Part shown: one piece after another, positions 27,901-37,257 of the stretch | Layout: the number at the start of each line of letters is the position of its first letter | Numbering within the stretch: the stretch's first letter is position 1 | From: Allomuricauda sp. CAU 1633 | Lineage (GTDB): Bacteria; Bacteroidota; Bacteroidia; Flavobacteriales; Flavobacteriaceae | Length of the DNA: 64,000 bases | Reading direction: 5' to 3' | NCBI RefSeq assembly: GCF_017313225.1 | Contig: NZ_JAFLNE010000001.1 | Coordinates: 372,001 to 436,000 of the forward strand | Position numbers and translations under genes: made by a program | Notes under the pieces: model-generated | Told to the model about the DNA's origin: nothing | The model's input: only the letters and a program-made list of their open reading frames with translations | Database searches by the model: none

Positions 27901-30900
27901 CCAACGATTGGCAGAATTACAGTGTAACCCTAAATCCTGGTGCTAATGCCAACTTGGATATTGTTATCCGAACCAATTCCGCCGTTACAGGTGGTAATGA
28001 TATCGCCATTGATGATATTGAAGCATTCCAAATACCTGAGGTTTGTGCCGGAACCCTGACTGTTGATGTAAACGTTGAGGACGGACATGCGTTTGATGCT
28101 GGAATTACAGCCTTTTCAAACTTAACCTGTAACAGTGCCGCCGATGGTTCCATAACCTTTGAGGCCGAAAACTTTGAGCCAGGAACAGGATTTACCTATC
28201 AGGTAGATGGTGGTGCCGTTTCTGCTGCCCAATTCGCAAGTCCAATAACTATTAATGGTTTGGCCGCTGGGCTTCATACCATAACAATTGCAGATTTAAG
28301 AGATCCGGCTTGTACTGTTACTCTAAATCAAACGTTGACCGAGCCCAACCCATTGGTGACTTCAGCTTCTGTGACCAGTGTAATGACCTGTAGCAATGGT
28401 GGTGCCACAATTACTGCTTCAGCAACGGGTGGAACACCTACTTACGAATACCAATTGGAAGATAATGTAGGTGGTGTGCTTGTTGCATACCAAACATCAA
28501 ATATTTTCTCAGGACTCGCTCCCGGTGATTATATTGTTAGAGCACGGGATATCAATCTTTGCGAGGATCCAACAGATGCTGTTATTACGGTTGTACCTCC
28601 AGCAAACATAACCTTTACCTCCACACCAACTGCGTGTTATAGTGGAAATAACGACGGTTCCATCCAAGTGGATGTTACGGATGGTAATGGAGATTATCAA
28701 TTTAGTCTAAATGGAGGTCCTTGGATTACCCCTACGCCTTCCACTGCAATAACTCATACCTTTTTGAATCTAGCCCCTGGAACATACACCATAGATGTAC
28801 GTGACGGATTTGGATGTACTGGAATTCAACAAAGTGTTACCATCAACCCAGAATTAACAGCTTCTGCCTTTTTGAACAGTGATCTAACCTGTTTGGCTGA
28901 TGCCAGCATTACCATAAGTGCTTCTGGTGGGTCAGGAACATATTCCTATGAATGGTCCAACGATGGTGGGGCAACTTACAATGCCTCTGGATTTACTGGA
29001 AATGTGTTTTCCACCAATTCAGATGGAACTTATCAATTCCGAGTAACAGATACTACAGCTCCGGTAGCTTGTACGGCTGTTACCAACAGTATTGTGGTGA
29101 CACCGGCTGTACCTCCAGTTATTAGCAATGTTATCCCTACGGATATTCTTTGTAATGGGGAAAGTACGGGCTCCTTGGATGTTGTTATTGATACTTCAGT
29201 AGGTGTTCCTCCATATACTATCAATGTGGTTGAAACCAGTGGTCCTACAAACTACGGAACACAAACCACAGGGTTGCCTGCTGGTTCTTATGAAGTAACC
29301 GTTACGGATGATAAGGGTTGTGTATCCGCTCCATTCCCGGTGGTAATTGCTCAACCAGACCCAATAATCTATACTACATCAGATGTTCCTATTACTTGTG
29401 ATTCCATGTCCGGTGTAACTAATCCTGGTTCCATTACCGTTTCTGGTATCTCCGGGGGAACAGCAGAATATACGTATATCCTTACGGCTAATAATGGAAT
29501 TGCTCCGCAGACATATACCACTACTTCGGGTGCAAGAGACCACACCTTTACCGTTTTGGAATTTGGTATTTATCAGATTGATGTTGTAGATGCCAACGGA
29601 TGTGCTTCCTATACCACTGAAATTATTGCATCTCCACCCAATGATCTTGATATTGATGTAAGTACTGCCACAGCAGATTGTGTGTCCGGAGGTACAGCAA
29701 TTGTAACCGTAGGTTCTGCCGTTGGAAGTGGAAATTATGAATTTGCCATTTTGGAAAACTATGTGGCTCCATACTCTAGTAGCTATCAAGCTCCTGATGC
29801 GCCAGGAGGCGATACAGCCACTTTTACGGGATTGACCCCCGGTATTACATATACCTTTGTGGTATATGACCTAACCACCAACTGCTATTATTTTGAAGAG
29901 GCAGCAGCACCCATCAATACGCCATCTGCCATGACGGCCACTTTGGATGTTGTGAACAATGTAAGCTGTACCGGTTCTGCCGATGGTAATATCTCTTTTA
30001 CCTTCACTGGATTTGATGCTGGTGCAACAGACGTGCAATATGAAATCTTCAATCAACAATCCAACATTACCACAGGTTATTCCGGATCAGCGTCGGTAAA
30101 CGCACCAACAACGGTAACCGTGAACAACTTTGCAACTTTGCCTCCAGGTGAATATTACTTGTTGTTGTCCGAAGTTGGCGGTCCAAATAATGGATGCTCC
30201 GTTAACGGTGGAGAGTTCACCATCCGTGAATCGGTAAACGCTTTGGATTTGGACGTGGCCAGCCCACAAAACGACAACTGTAACCCCAATGCGGGCGTTA
30301 TTACTGCTACAGGTAGATATGGTACCGCGCCTTATCAATATCAATACCTATTGGATACCGATCCTGCGCCTACCGCCGCTAGTGCCGGTTGGATCAGCAA
30401 CACCTCCACCAATGTGGAGGCCGGTGACTATATTGTTTATGTAATGGATGCTTACGGGTGTATCTTCCAAAGGCCCATCACGGTTGATGAAGATCCAAGA
30501 CCTGAGATTACTTTAACCATTGTGGATGAATGTGTGGATGAGGGACTGTTTGAGGTTCTGATCACACTTGACAACCCCGGTGTGGCTTCGGCTCCTTTCC
30601 AAATAAGTATAAATGGATCTGCTTATCAAAACTTTACCTTCAATGGTAGTAACCAATACACCGTTTCTGGTTTAAGTTCAGGTGCGGGTCAAACCATTGC
30701 CGTAAGAGATTTAAATGGTTGTGCCGATACCGATACCTTTGATATCCATCCTCCTTTGGAATTTAACGTGATTCAAACGGTTGCCTTGGACTGTGAGCCA
30801 GGTGCTGCAGCTAATGCGGAAATTCAAATCGAGGTCATTTCTGGTTCTGGAAACTATGAATTCATCATAGACGGACCTGGAGCCAATGATCAAGTGAGAA

Positions 30901-33900
30901 CGGTTCTTCCTTCCAATCCATTTACATGGACAGGTGCAGCTGCTGCAGGAAGCTACGCCGTCACGGTATTTGATGTGGGGACTACGCCTCCAAATTGCTC
31001 GAATACTATAACCATAGAAGTTCCTGATGCACCGCTACCCAGCTTTACCGAAATCCATACAGATGTTACTTGTAATGGAGCAAATGATGGTAGTATTACA
31101 CTCATTGAGGCCGATACAGGAATCAATCCGTTGACCTATACACTATCACCGATGCCTGGCGGAGCCGTATTGAACGGAAATACATTTGAAAATCTTCCTG
31201 CTGGTACCTATAGCGTACGTGGAGTTGGTGACAACAGTTGCTTTGTGGATATTTTTAATATCACCATTAACGAGCCAGACCCAATTGCCAATGTAAACAC
31301 CAATATTGTCGAGTTTTTATGTACCGCTGGAAACAATATGAACAACGCCACAATTACTGTGGATACCGGCTCCATAACCGGAGGAAGTGGAAACTATGTG
31401 ATTTATGAATTCATTGAAGAGGATGATCCAAATACTGTTCCTGTAGAAGCTCCGGTTGTTGTACAATCAGGTGCCAACCCTGTCTATATTGAAACCAATA
31501 TGGCTGGTGGAGTGTATACCATTAATGTCTATGACGATAATGGTTGTATGGGATCCACCACGGAAACTATTGCTCCTTTTGATCAATTGTTGTCAGCGAG
31601 TGTTGTTGTGGATGCTGTGGCTACCTGTGTTACTGGTGAGGATATTACCATCACCGCAACAGGCTCAATTACCACTTCAATTACAGACCCGGCAAATTAT
31701 GAGTTTAGGATATTGCCTGCTGGTGTGTTCCAAGCTTCTGGAAGCTTCACAGGATTGAGCGTGGGTACACATAACTTTGAAGTAAGAAATACCATAACGG
31801 GTTGTATCATTGGGGTTTCACATACTGTGGCTGACCCTGAGGTATTGGATTTGGTTGTCGTGAACACTACTGACATCACCTGTTTTGGTGCCACGGATGG
31901 TGAGGTTGAACTAAACTTGGTTGACGCTTCAAGTGTAACCTATGCCAACGCAACTAGCTACACCTTATATTACGACATCAACAACACGCCGGCAAACTTA
32001 GCCGATGATGTTACCACTACCGGTTCTGATGCTGATGGTAGCTTTACCATTACAGGTCTTGCCGCTGGAACGTATTATGTTGAAGTTACAGACACCAACC
32101 CTCCGGGATCTGCGTGCATCTATGCTGAATCATTTACTATTGCAGGGCCTGCTGCACCTATCACTGGGACTACCCAAGTTACACCAATAACTTGTGTTGG
32201 AAATGATGGCATCATTGAAATTATCAATGTAACAGGTGGCTGGGGCGGCTACAACTATTATGTGGGTACTTCTGCGCCTACCGGCCCTGGGGATTATGTG
32301 GCCAGCCCTAATTTTGCTTCCCTTGCTCCAGGAACCTATGAATCTTGGGTCATCGACTCTGGTGGTTGTGAGCAAATGATACAAAATAACATTGTATTGG
32401 CAGATCCTACGCCAATTACTGCAACGCTTCAGGTCAATGTTGAAAATTGTACCAACCTTCAAGGAGAAATTGAGGTTGTAGGTACTACTGGCGGACAAGG
32501 AAGTAACTATACCTATCAACTTATCCGAAATGGATCCAACGTGGGTTCACCGCAGACCAACCCTATTTTCTCTGGATTGGGTGCTGGCTCTTATGAAGTT
32601 CTGATAGCCGATCAGTGGACCTGTACTACAACGGTTGGACCTGTTGTGCTCTTGGATGCCATGACAGCAACAACTACCGTTGTAAAACCTATAGACTGTA
32701 CGGTAGATCCAGGAGGAAGAGTTACTGTAAATGTGAGCGGAGGTTCTTCAAACTTGAGCTATGAAGTTCTTTTCCCAGATGCTGTTACAACAATAACAAA
32801 TGCGACTGGTGTCTTCACAGGGCTTATACAACCTGGTGTGTACACCTTCACCATTACTGATAATGATACCGCCACACCATGTACCGTTACTGTAACCCAA
32901 GAATTGGACGACAAGGTTGACCCGGTCATTGACAATGTCATAGAAGACCATGTAAACTGTTTTGGTGGTTCAGACGGTAGTTTGACGGTTGTGCTAAATC
33001 CTGCCTCTGTGGTGGATCCCGTATATACCTATGAGCTTTATGAAATGTCCGATTTGGTTACACCGTATCGCTTTGCACAAAGTAGTGCCATATTTGATAA
33101 TCTTCCTGCTGGGGATTACCGAGTTCGTGTGATTTCCTCAAGGGCGTGTGAAGATTTCTTTGATGCTACGATTACCGAGCCTACAGTATTAACGGCTACG
33201 GCTACGGCTACGGACTTTGTGTGTAATCCGAACAATTCAGTAAACACATCAACAATCACTGTTACTCCAATCGGAGGAACAGCAGATTATAGCTATAGTT
33301 TGAACAATATCAACTTCCAAACCTCAAACACATTCCCTGTGATTGATACTGGAGTAGATCAGAATATTACAATCTTTGTCAGAGATGCCAACGGTTGTAC
33401 CACAACGGCTGCTGTAGTGATACCGACCATTAATGCCTTTACGGTTGGTGTAACCCAAAATGTGGCCATAAGCTGCGTTAATCCAGAAGAAGTACTATTA
33501 ACCGTTTCTGACAATGGAGATGTGGCCAATACTTATACCTTTGAATTGTTGCCAATAGGCAATCCTTACGGATCAGCCCCAACGGTGTTGACCAATACAA
33601 CTGCTACTTTTGAATTGATTGCACCAGGTACGTACACCTTTAGGGTTACCGATGATGCTACGGGCTGTTATGTGACTACAGCACCATACACCATTGCTCC
33701 ATATAACCTAATCGATGTAGTAGCCACGGCTACCGCGCCTGCTGTGTGCTTTGGAGGAGCTGGTACACTTGAAATCAATGTGTCGGGCTACACCGGAACT
33801 TATGATTATGAAGTATTCACGTCCAATGGTACTACAACTGGTATTACAGGAAGTGGAAACACCGCTACAAATCCATTGTCCATAACAGACCCTGCATTGG

Positions 33901-36242
33901 TAGGTGGAAATTACTTTGTCCGGGTTACCGAAACCGCCAATCCATTGTGCGTGGAAGATTCCAACACCATAACTATTGTTTCACCTAGTGCAGAATTGGA
34001 AGTAACACCACAAGAAGTGGCCAACGTGACCTGTACCAATGATCAAGGTGAATTATTGGTGTCTCCTACCGGAGGATATGCTCCTTATGACATTGTTGTA
34101 ACCAATACTACCACTACACAAGTATATACTAGAAACGATGTATACAGCTATTTGTTCAGTGGATTGTCCGCTGGTGATTTTGATGTTCAGATTACCGACG
34201 CCAACGGATGTGTAATCAACGAGCCTATAACTTTAATTCAGCCTGTTCCAATTACTGCTGATATTGCAGCATCAACCACCATGTTAACCTGCTATGGGGA
34301 TACTACGGCATCCATCTGGGCTGAAAATGAAGCTGGTGGAGAAGGCGTTTATGAATATCAGTTGAATATTTATGACCCAACAGGAACAACCATTGTGTTC
34401 ACTTCTGGAGAACAATCTTCGGACACCTTCAACAACTTAGGTGCTGGCATCTATAGCATCACAGTATTGGATGGCTGGAATTGTGGCACAGAAACCCTAC
34501 CAGTGACCATAGCCGAACCTGCTGAAGTAACAGCTTCACTGATTCAATTGAGTGCTTTGACCTGTTTAAATCAAGCAGAAATCAGATTGACGGCTGCTGG
34601 AGGCTCAGGATCTTATGAATACAGTTTAGATCAAGCCATATGGACTCCAATGACCGGAAATACCGCTACTATTTCTGTGGGTGCTGGGGATTACCAATAT
34701 TATGTTCGCGATATTCCAGGGGGCTGTGCTGCACAAATCTCCAATCAGGTGAGTATTGACATGGTACCGCCATTGACTATCAACATAGATGATTCTGCGG
34801 CCTTTATCAACTGTATGGGAGAATCTACCGCTACCATCATAGCACAAGCAACTGGTGGACTTGGAAATTACCAATATGAACTCTTTGGTGATGCCGCTCT
34901 TACCAATCTATTGAGTGGTCCTGGAAGCAATGGAACCTTCAGTGGTCTTCCTGCTGGAAGCTATTATGTGCGGGTTACCAGCCAAGATTGTGTTGAAGTG
35001 TCTCCAGAGATACTCATTGTAGATCCTGCTCCACTTCAAGTGGATAATCAAAGCTATACTGATGTTACCTGTGCGGGTATGGATGATGGTACCATTACCG
35101 TTGAGGTATCTGGAGGAACTGGTGAGATTTTCTACGCCATTTCACCAAATCTTGACCAGTTTGATACGGACAATACCTTTACAGACTTGGCTCCTGGCAT
35201 TTATGACGTAATCGCTCAGGATAGGAATGGTTGTTTTATGACCTTCCAGTTCGAAATAGTTCAACCAGAGCCTGTAGAAGCTGAGGCCATCAACATTATG
35301 CATGAAGTGTGCTTTAATAGTGCCGATGGTGCATTTGAACTACAGATTACCGGAGGTACTGCTCCTTATGAGACTGCCTTGAACTCTAATGCGGATGCGG
35401 ATTTTGTGCCAAATCAAACCGTGTTCCAAAATCTTGCTGCAGGAACCCACGTCGTATTTGTGCGTGATGCCCAAGGATGTGAGACCAACGTGTTCGTGGA
35501 AATAGAACCTGGCGTAAACCTGAATGCTACGGTAACGCCCATGTACGAATGTACTGGAAACATACCGGACAACTATTTGGATATTGTCTTTGAAGACCCA
35601 ACGGTTGAGGCAGATGTATTGTACGCTTTGGATTCTACCGATCCAGCGGATATGCAATTGTCTTCAGACTTTAGAAATATGGCTCCAGGCGATCATTACA
35701 TCACCATAGCACATGCCAATGGTTGTATGACCACCTATGATTTCACTATTGAAGGGTACGAGCCATTGACTTTGGTGTTGGAAAATAACAACATCAACCA
35801 AATCACTGCTGTTGCAGAAGGTGGTGTTGAGGATTATACCTTCTATTTTGGCGATGTGGACAACGGTACAGATAATACTTTTTACATCAATAGAACGGAT
35901 ACATACACGGTAACTGTGATTGATCAGAATGGTTGTGAAGTCTCTGCCGAAATATTCATGGAGTTCATTGACATTGAAATGCCAAACTTCTTTACTCCAG
36001 ATGGTGATGGCCTCAATGATATGTGGATTCCAGACAATATTGAAGGCTTCCCAGATGTACTAATTACCATTTATGATCGTTATGGTAGAGTAGTGGAAAA
36101 CTTAACTCGGGATACCGCAGGTTGGGACGGAGAATACGATGGCAAACCGTTGCCCACAGGAGATTACTGGTACGTGATTCGTCTAAATGGAGAAATGGAT
36201 GACCGAGAGTTCATTGGCCACTTTACCCTGTATCGACAATAA
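21999..36242 (+). CDS. sprB: SprB-like giant gliding-motility surface adhesin
   Basis: 4,747 residues. SprB is the T9SS-secreted adhesin that moves along the cell surface and drives gliding; the F. johnsoniae protein is about 6,500 residues, so this one is shorter. Signal peptide 1-24 (ending GSSQ). Residues about 60-360 are a beta-rich N-domain with SGGWTLVVVYENP. A DUF11-like domain spans about 365-510 (LTKTVEDIGG...), and an Ig-like segment about 530-620. About 40 SprB repeats (about 823-4655) follow the pattern of a TC.G..DG-type start, GG.. PY.YS, an F.gL.aGtY.v.V.D centre and a late GC. A separate ~195-residue jelly-roll-like insert sits at about 1820-2015. The final ~85 residues (MPNFFTPDGDGLNDMWIPDN...) are the CHU_C type B sorting domain. 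No frameshift or stop interrupts the 14.2-kb frame. Confidence 0.93.
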   Translation: MAKHLLKILLFFGMALTSWVGSSQVKNTFDVRYENELRGDLTFIANNIVNRDSSGSDPEDPYNTTGSSSSYNDNLNMQYIDIDSDPTTFSSSSATLSIPDTDCSLVRYAGLYWSAVYSDSNRSTDFNQVKFQVPGASYVDLTADEILFDGDGDSDFGNYAPYACYKDVTSILTGLANPDGEYFVANVRASSGSGVQGGVSGGWTLVVVYENPTLPGKFITTFDGYAGVKSGETVDIPFSGFTTLPAPFPVRAKLGVATLEGDNRITGDALAIRADSNASFTTLGNTVNPTNNFFNSNITIEDNIITTRNPNSVNTLGWDVDLFTIPNPNQTVIPNSETGATLRASSTQDKYDIFFTSLDVEIIEPNMALTKTVEDIGGNDITGQGVNLGQFLDYVLSFENIGNDDAVDYTIRDVLPINVTLDEGSISMPAGVTYSYDPATRTILFNIPDGLVEEGDPVATIRMRVQVAENCFDFIDACTDIIQNLAYSTYSGAINNAQITDDPSVSEFDGCGFATPGATNFLLDDLSACNFSRTVQLCGTDVLLDAGDNFDSYTWYRDENGNNQIDLGTDTVITDADADNDPSTILVAEVGTYLVDKQVADPCKDFMEIITVELFGSVQSNPITALINDTSNTIDGEIVVCPNDGSELPEIFLCGLNDTELIQVNIPDAQSIVWEQLDEASCAAATQDCANTNSGCTWNTVDTGNDFLASDSGQYRLVINYQNGCFSRFYFNIYKNPLNPQYTSEDIICDTDGNITVTNMPASYEYRLIDQSTGNVLFPYQTSPSFSIANNGAYTVEMRQQGVTDGCVFILDNIGILRRDFQVDVVPQEVDCNGLGEISISILNVEAQYYYEISQGGTVVDTYGPSSDNNYTFENLSDGVYDVSVTTDDGCDYTEQVTIEDTSDLELEARISQHITCREGNIQMESTGGKTPHVYAIWSFVDDNGITQISYPTVNDIPASEYQTSQIFDIYDPGDYTFVVVDRNNCYDISNTVSIEFRPAAEYNATTVNDVLCNGEASGSIQFNLVNDNGYQLTYYLFDATGFDEENYNLVDAIATNASGYFPGLTNGDYVVVINQRKGSASCDYFEYSSISAPATAISGTAVLIQDYTCLQDGIIEAQNVTGGTAPYEYSIDGVNFVSGPGAETFSGLTNGTYTITIRDDNGCTFDTNPITLDPLDPPTDLTFTASNPSCPSFTSDVTVSVVGGNTPFVFEIIAPSAIAATSTSGGSADFDGLAPDTYIFRVTDDKGCTYDESFTIDPVTEIAVVGQLVSNITCLGDTDGELLYTVSNFNTDYDYAVTGPATFSGTAQTNGTISLSGLAAGTYTINVTDNFTNCTDTADVTINAPPSALTATASVTQPTCPSPGSATITASGGWGSYSYEITVGPATFGPQANGLFNNLTIGGTYTYTVTDANGCVFTDTFDIIDAIPPVLAIVPNDLCYDDAVGLTLTANVTSGGDGNYEYSLNGGPFGASNVFTGLGPGSYTIQVRDGNTCVDSASITIDPELSVVASAPNITACTTDTDINITAAGGDGNYVYAVVADGVTPNAGDFSATNPVTVTGAGDYDVYVRDNNGGAGYCEATYDITIVQDPPLAISVADSGILCSGEAQATITITASGGEAPYQYSINNGATYQASNTFVNQAAGSYNIRVRDANNCIVNEIYTITEPLTLSASAAVTQLAECNPGLGAEVRITNAIGGTAPYEYSFNGGTTYGASSIGYLLPGTHTVYIRDANLCTYPMTVTIDPEPTPPNVTPAIDYECDGEGTITLTPDSADFDYTYALDGTPNTPTNLNVFNNVSVGAHTVTVNYTSNSAPTPSVLLLETFGTGPNTSIPEVDPAYCYEPQNGSVNSCGWGIDTHIQDGEYSVTQNIVNPYGTWLSPNDHSALPNGRFLAMNVGGAVGPNGIIYAKRDIEVVPNRDITISLWAFNLLRNGTGGADPDIDIQLVDGVGTVIASTTTGQVPKNNGANDWQNYSVTLNPGANANLDIVIRTNSAVTGGNDIAIDDIEAFQIPEVCAGTLTVDVNVEDGHAFDAGITAFSNLTCNSAADGSITFEAENFEPGTGFTYQVDGGAVSAAQFASPITINGLAAGLHTITIADLRDPACTVTLNQTLTEPNPLVTSASVTSVMTCSNGGATITASATGGTPTYEYQLEDNVGGVLVAYQTSNIFSGLAPGDYIVRARDINLCEDPTDAVITVVPPANITFTSTPTACYSGNNDGSIQVDVTDGNGDYQFSLNGGPWITPTPSTAITHTFLNLAPGTYTIDVRDGFGCTGIQQSVTINPELTASAFLNSDLTCLADASITISASGGSGTYSYEWSNDGGATYNASGFTGNVFSTNSDGTYQFRVTDTTAPVACTAVTNSIVVTPAVPPVISNVIPTDILCNGESTGSLDVVIDTSVGVPPYTINVVETSGPTNYGTQTTGLPAGSYEVTVTDDKGCVSAPFPVVIAQPDPIIYTTSDVPITCDSMSGVTNPGSITVSGISGGTAEYTYILTANNGIAPQTYTTTSGARDHTFTVLEFGIYQIDVVDANGCASYTTEIIASPPNDLDIDVSTATADCVSGGTAIVTVGSAVGSGNYEFAILENYVAPYSSSYQAPDAPGGDTATFTGLTPGITYTFVVYDLTTNCYYFEEAAAPINTPSAMTATLDVVNNVSCTGSADGNISFTFTGFDAGATDVQYEIFNQQSNITTGYSGSASVNAPTTVTVNNFATLPPGEYYLLLSEVGGPNNGCSVNGGEFTIRESVNALDLDVASPQNDNCNPNAGVITATGRYGTAPYQYQYLLDTDPAPTAASAGWISNTSTNVEAGDYIVYVMDAYGCIFQRPITVDEDPRPEITLTIVDECVDEGLFEVLITLDNPGVASAPFQISINGSAYQNFTFNGSNQYTVSGLSSGAGQTIAVRDLNGCADTDTFDIHPPLEFNVIQTVALDCEPGAAANAEIQIEVISGSGNYEFIIDGPGANDQVRTVLPSNPFTWTGAAAAGSYAVTVFDVGTTPPNCSNTITIEVPDAPLPSFTEIHTDVTCNGANDGSITLIEADTGINPLTYTLSPMPGGAVLNGNTFENLPAGTYSVRGVGDNSCFVDIFNITINEPDPIANVNTNIVEFLCTAGNNMNNATITVDTGSITGGSGNYVIYEFIEEDDPNTVPVEAPVVVQSGANPVYIETNMAGGVYTINVYDDNGCMGSTTETIAPFDQLLSASVVVDAVATCVTGEDITITATGSITTSITDPANYEFRILPAGVFQASGSFTGLSVGTHNFEVRNTITGCIIGVSHTVADPEVLDLVVVNTTDITCFGATDGEVELNLVDASSVTYANATSYTLYYDINNTPANLADDVTTTGSDADGSFTITGLAAGTYYVEVTDTNPPGSACIYAESFTIAGPAAPITGTTQVTPITCVGNDGIIEIINVTGGWGGYNYYVGTSAPTGPGDYVASPNFASLAPGTYESWVIDSGGCEQMIQNNIVLADPTPITATLQVNVENCTNLQGEIEVVGTTGGQGSNYTYQLIRNGSNVGSPQTNPIFSGLGAGSYEVLIADQWTCTTTVGPVVLLDAMTATTTVVKPIDCTVDPGGRVTVNVSGGSSNLSYEVLFPDAVTTITNATGVFTGLIQPGVYTFTITDNDTATPCTVTVTQELDDKVDPVIDNVIEDHVNCFGGSDGSLTVVLNPASVVDPVYTYELYEMSDLVTPYRFAQSSAIFDNLPAGDYRVRVISSRACEDFFDATITEPTVLTATATATDFVCNPNNSVNTSTITVTPIGGTADYSYSLNNINFQTSNTFPVIDTGVDQNITIFVRDANGCTTTAAVVIPTINAFTVGVTQNVAISCVNPEEVLLTVSDNGDVANTYTFELLPIGNPYGSAPTVLTNTTATFELIAPGTYTFRVTDDATGCYVTTAPYTIAPYNLIDVVATATAPAVCFGGAGTLEINVSGYTGTYDYEVFTSNGTTTGITGSGNTATNPLSITDPALVGGNYFVRVTETANPLCVEDSNTITIVSPSAELEVTPQEVANVTCTNDQGELLVSPTGGYAPYDIVVTNTTTTQVYTRNDVYSYLFSGLSAGDFDVQITDANGCVINEPITLIQPVPITADIAASTTMLTCYGDTTASIWAENEAGGEGVYEYQLNIYDPTGTTIVFTSGEQSSDTFNNLGAGIYSITVLDGWNCGTETLPVTIAEPAEVTASLIQLSALTCLNQAEIRLTAAGGSGSYEYSLDQAIWTPMTGNTATISVGAGDYQYYVRDIPGGCAAQISNQVSIDMVPPLTINIDDSAAFINCMGESTATIIAQATGGLGNYQYELFGDAALTNLLSGPGSNGTFSGLPAGSYYVRVTSQDCVEVSPEILIVDPAPLQVDNQSYTDVTCAGMDDGTITVEVSGGTGEIFYAISPNLDQFDTDNTFTDLAPGIYDVIAQDRNGCFMTFQFEIVQPEPVEAEAINIMHEVCFNSADGAFELQITGGTAPYETALNSNADADFVPNQTVFQNLAAGTHVVFVRDAQGCETNVFVEIEPGVNLNATVTPMYECTGNIPDNYLDIVFEDPTVEADVLYALDSTDPADMQLSSDFRNMAPGDHYITIAHANGCMTTYDFTIEGYEPLTLVLENNNINQITAVAEGGVEDYTFYFGDVDNGTDNTFYINRTDTYTVTVIDQNGCEVSAEIFMEFIDIEMPNFFTPDGDGLNDMWIPDNIEGFPDVLITIYDRYGRVVENLTRDTAGWDGEYDGKPLPTGDYWYVIRLNGEMDDREFIGHFTLYRQ

Positions 36243-36262
36243 CATTAACCTACAGAACCACA

Positions 36263-37213
36263 ATGTTTAAAAAAGCATATTCCTCAGCCTTATTGTTTCT
36301 TTTGACCTTTATGGTCAAAGGCCAGGAGTTGACCATTCCCCAGCTTTCGCAATACATCGCTGACAACCCCTTTTTAATGTCCCCTACCTATGCTGGTATA
36401 GGAGATCACATAAAGGTGCGTTTGAATGGTCTAACGCAATGGGTTGGCATAGAGGATGCTCCAGATACCCAAACCTTGGCTGCTGATGCCAGGATTGGGA
36501 ACCGATCAGGATTGGGAATGCTTTTGTACAATGATAGTAATGGGGAAACCAAACAAAGAGGTGCGCGGGTTTCCTTTGCCCACCATTTGACTTTGGACCG
36601 TTACGATGATATCTTTTTGTCATTTGGTATATCCTATAACTTTAACCAGTTTCGGATTGATGTAGAAAATTTTCGGGAAAACAACGGTCAACTTCCAACG
36701 GATGATAAAGCTACCACCAACCATAATTTTGATTTGGGTGTACTTTATCGATATGACAAGTTCTATTTTAGTTTAAATGCGTCCAATATCCTGAACAAGA
36801 ACTTGGAACAGTTCAATCCCGTTTTTGAACCAAATACCTTGCGTAATTATTATGTCTATACTGGATATAGCATTTCGAAAAATAAGAACAGTAAATTGGA
36901 GTTGGAGCCTTCCGTTTTCTTCCAATGGTTTGAAAGTGATGGCCGTTCCGTTACCGACTTGAACGCCAAGTTCCGTTTTCACGATTTTGAAGACTATTAC
37001 TATGTAGGTCTTACCTACCGCTTCTTGAACGACCAATTAGGAAAACCTCTCTACATTGCCCCTATTGCTGGTCTTAAGAAAAGTAACTTCTATTTTGGAT
37101 ATTCCTATCAAGTAATTACCAATGAAATTTTGGGATATAGTACAGGAACCCATGTGGTCACCGTTGGCATGGATCTCTTCCAAGGAATAAGCAACTGTAG
37201 GTGCATGTATTAA
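36263..37213 (+). CDS. sprF: PorP/SprF family outer-membrane protein
   Basis: 316 residues. A signal peptide (1-20, ending MVKGQ) precedes a beta-barrel of the PorP/SprF (type IX secretion system membrane protein) family: LSQYIADNPFLMSPTYAGIGDHIKVRLNGLTQWVGIEDAPDTQTLAADARIGNRSGLGMLLYNDSNG near the start, NHNFDLGVLYRYDKFYFSLNASNILNK in the middle, and the family-typical end TGTHVVTVGMDLFQGISNCRCMY. SprF is the partner that lets SprB be exported or attached at the outer membrane. It starts 20 bases after sprB and closes the operon. No terminator is visible before folB. Confidence 0.92.
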   Translation: MFKKAYSSALLFLLTFMVKGQELTIPQLSQYIADNPFLMSPTYAGIGDHIKVRLNGLTQWVGIEDAPDTQTLAADARIGNRSGLGMLLYNDSNGETKQRGARVSFAHHLTLDRYDDIFLSFGISYNFNQFRIDVENFRENNGQLPTDDKATTNHNFDLGVLYRYDKFYFSLNASNILNKNLEQFNPVFEPNTLRNYYVYTGYSISKNKNSKLELEPSVFFQWFESDGRSVTDLNAKFRFHDFEDYYYVGLTYRFLNDQLGKPLYIAPIAGLKKSNFYFGYSYQVITNEILGYSTGTHVVTVGMDLFQGISNCRCMY

Positions 37214-37230
37214 TTTAGCTGGTTTTACCC

Positions 37231-37238
37231 TATTTTTG
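37231..37238 (+). promoter_or_regulatory. -7 promoter element of folB
   Basis: TATTTTTG (TAnnTTTG) 19 bases before the GTG start of folB; it suggests that folB is transcribed separately from the spr operon. Confidence 0.5.
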
Positions 37239-37257
37239 CGCTGTTTAAAACAACGGT

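Noticed and set aside
24460..35960. Possible CRISPR or tandem DNA repeat array in sprB
   Set aside because: The repeats are protein-level (about 80-100 residues each) and diverged at DNA level; there are no regular short identical repeats with spacers.
22000..36200. Many antisense frames within sprB
   Set aside because: Repetitive Thr/Asn/Gly codons keep the antisense frames open; none has a start with a promoter or a recognisable domain.
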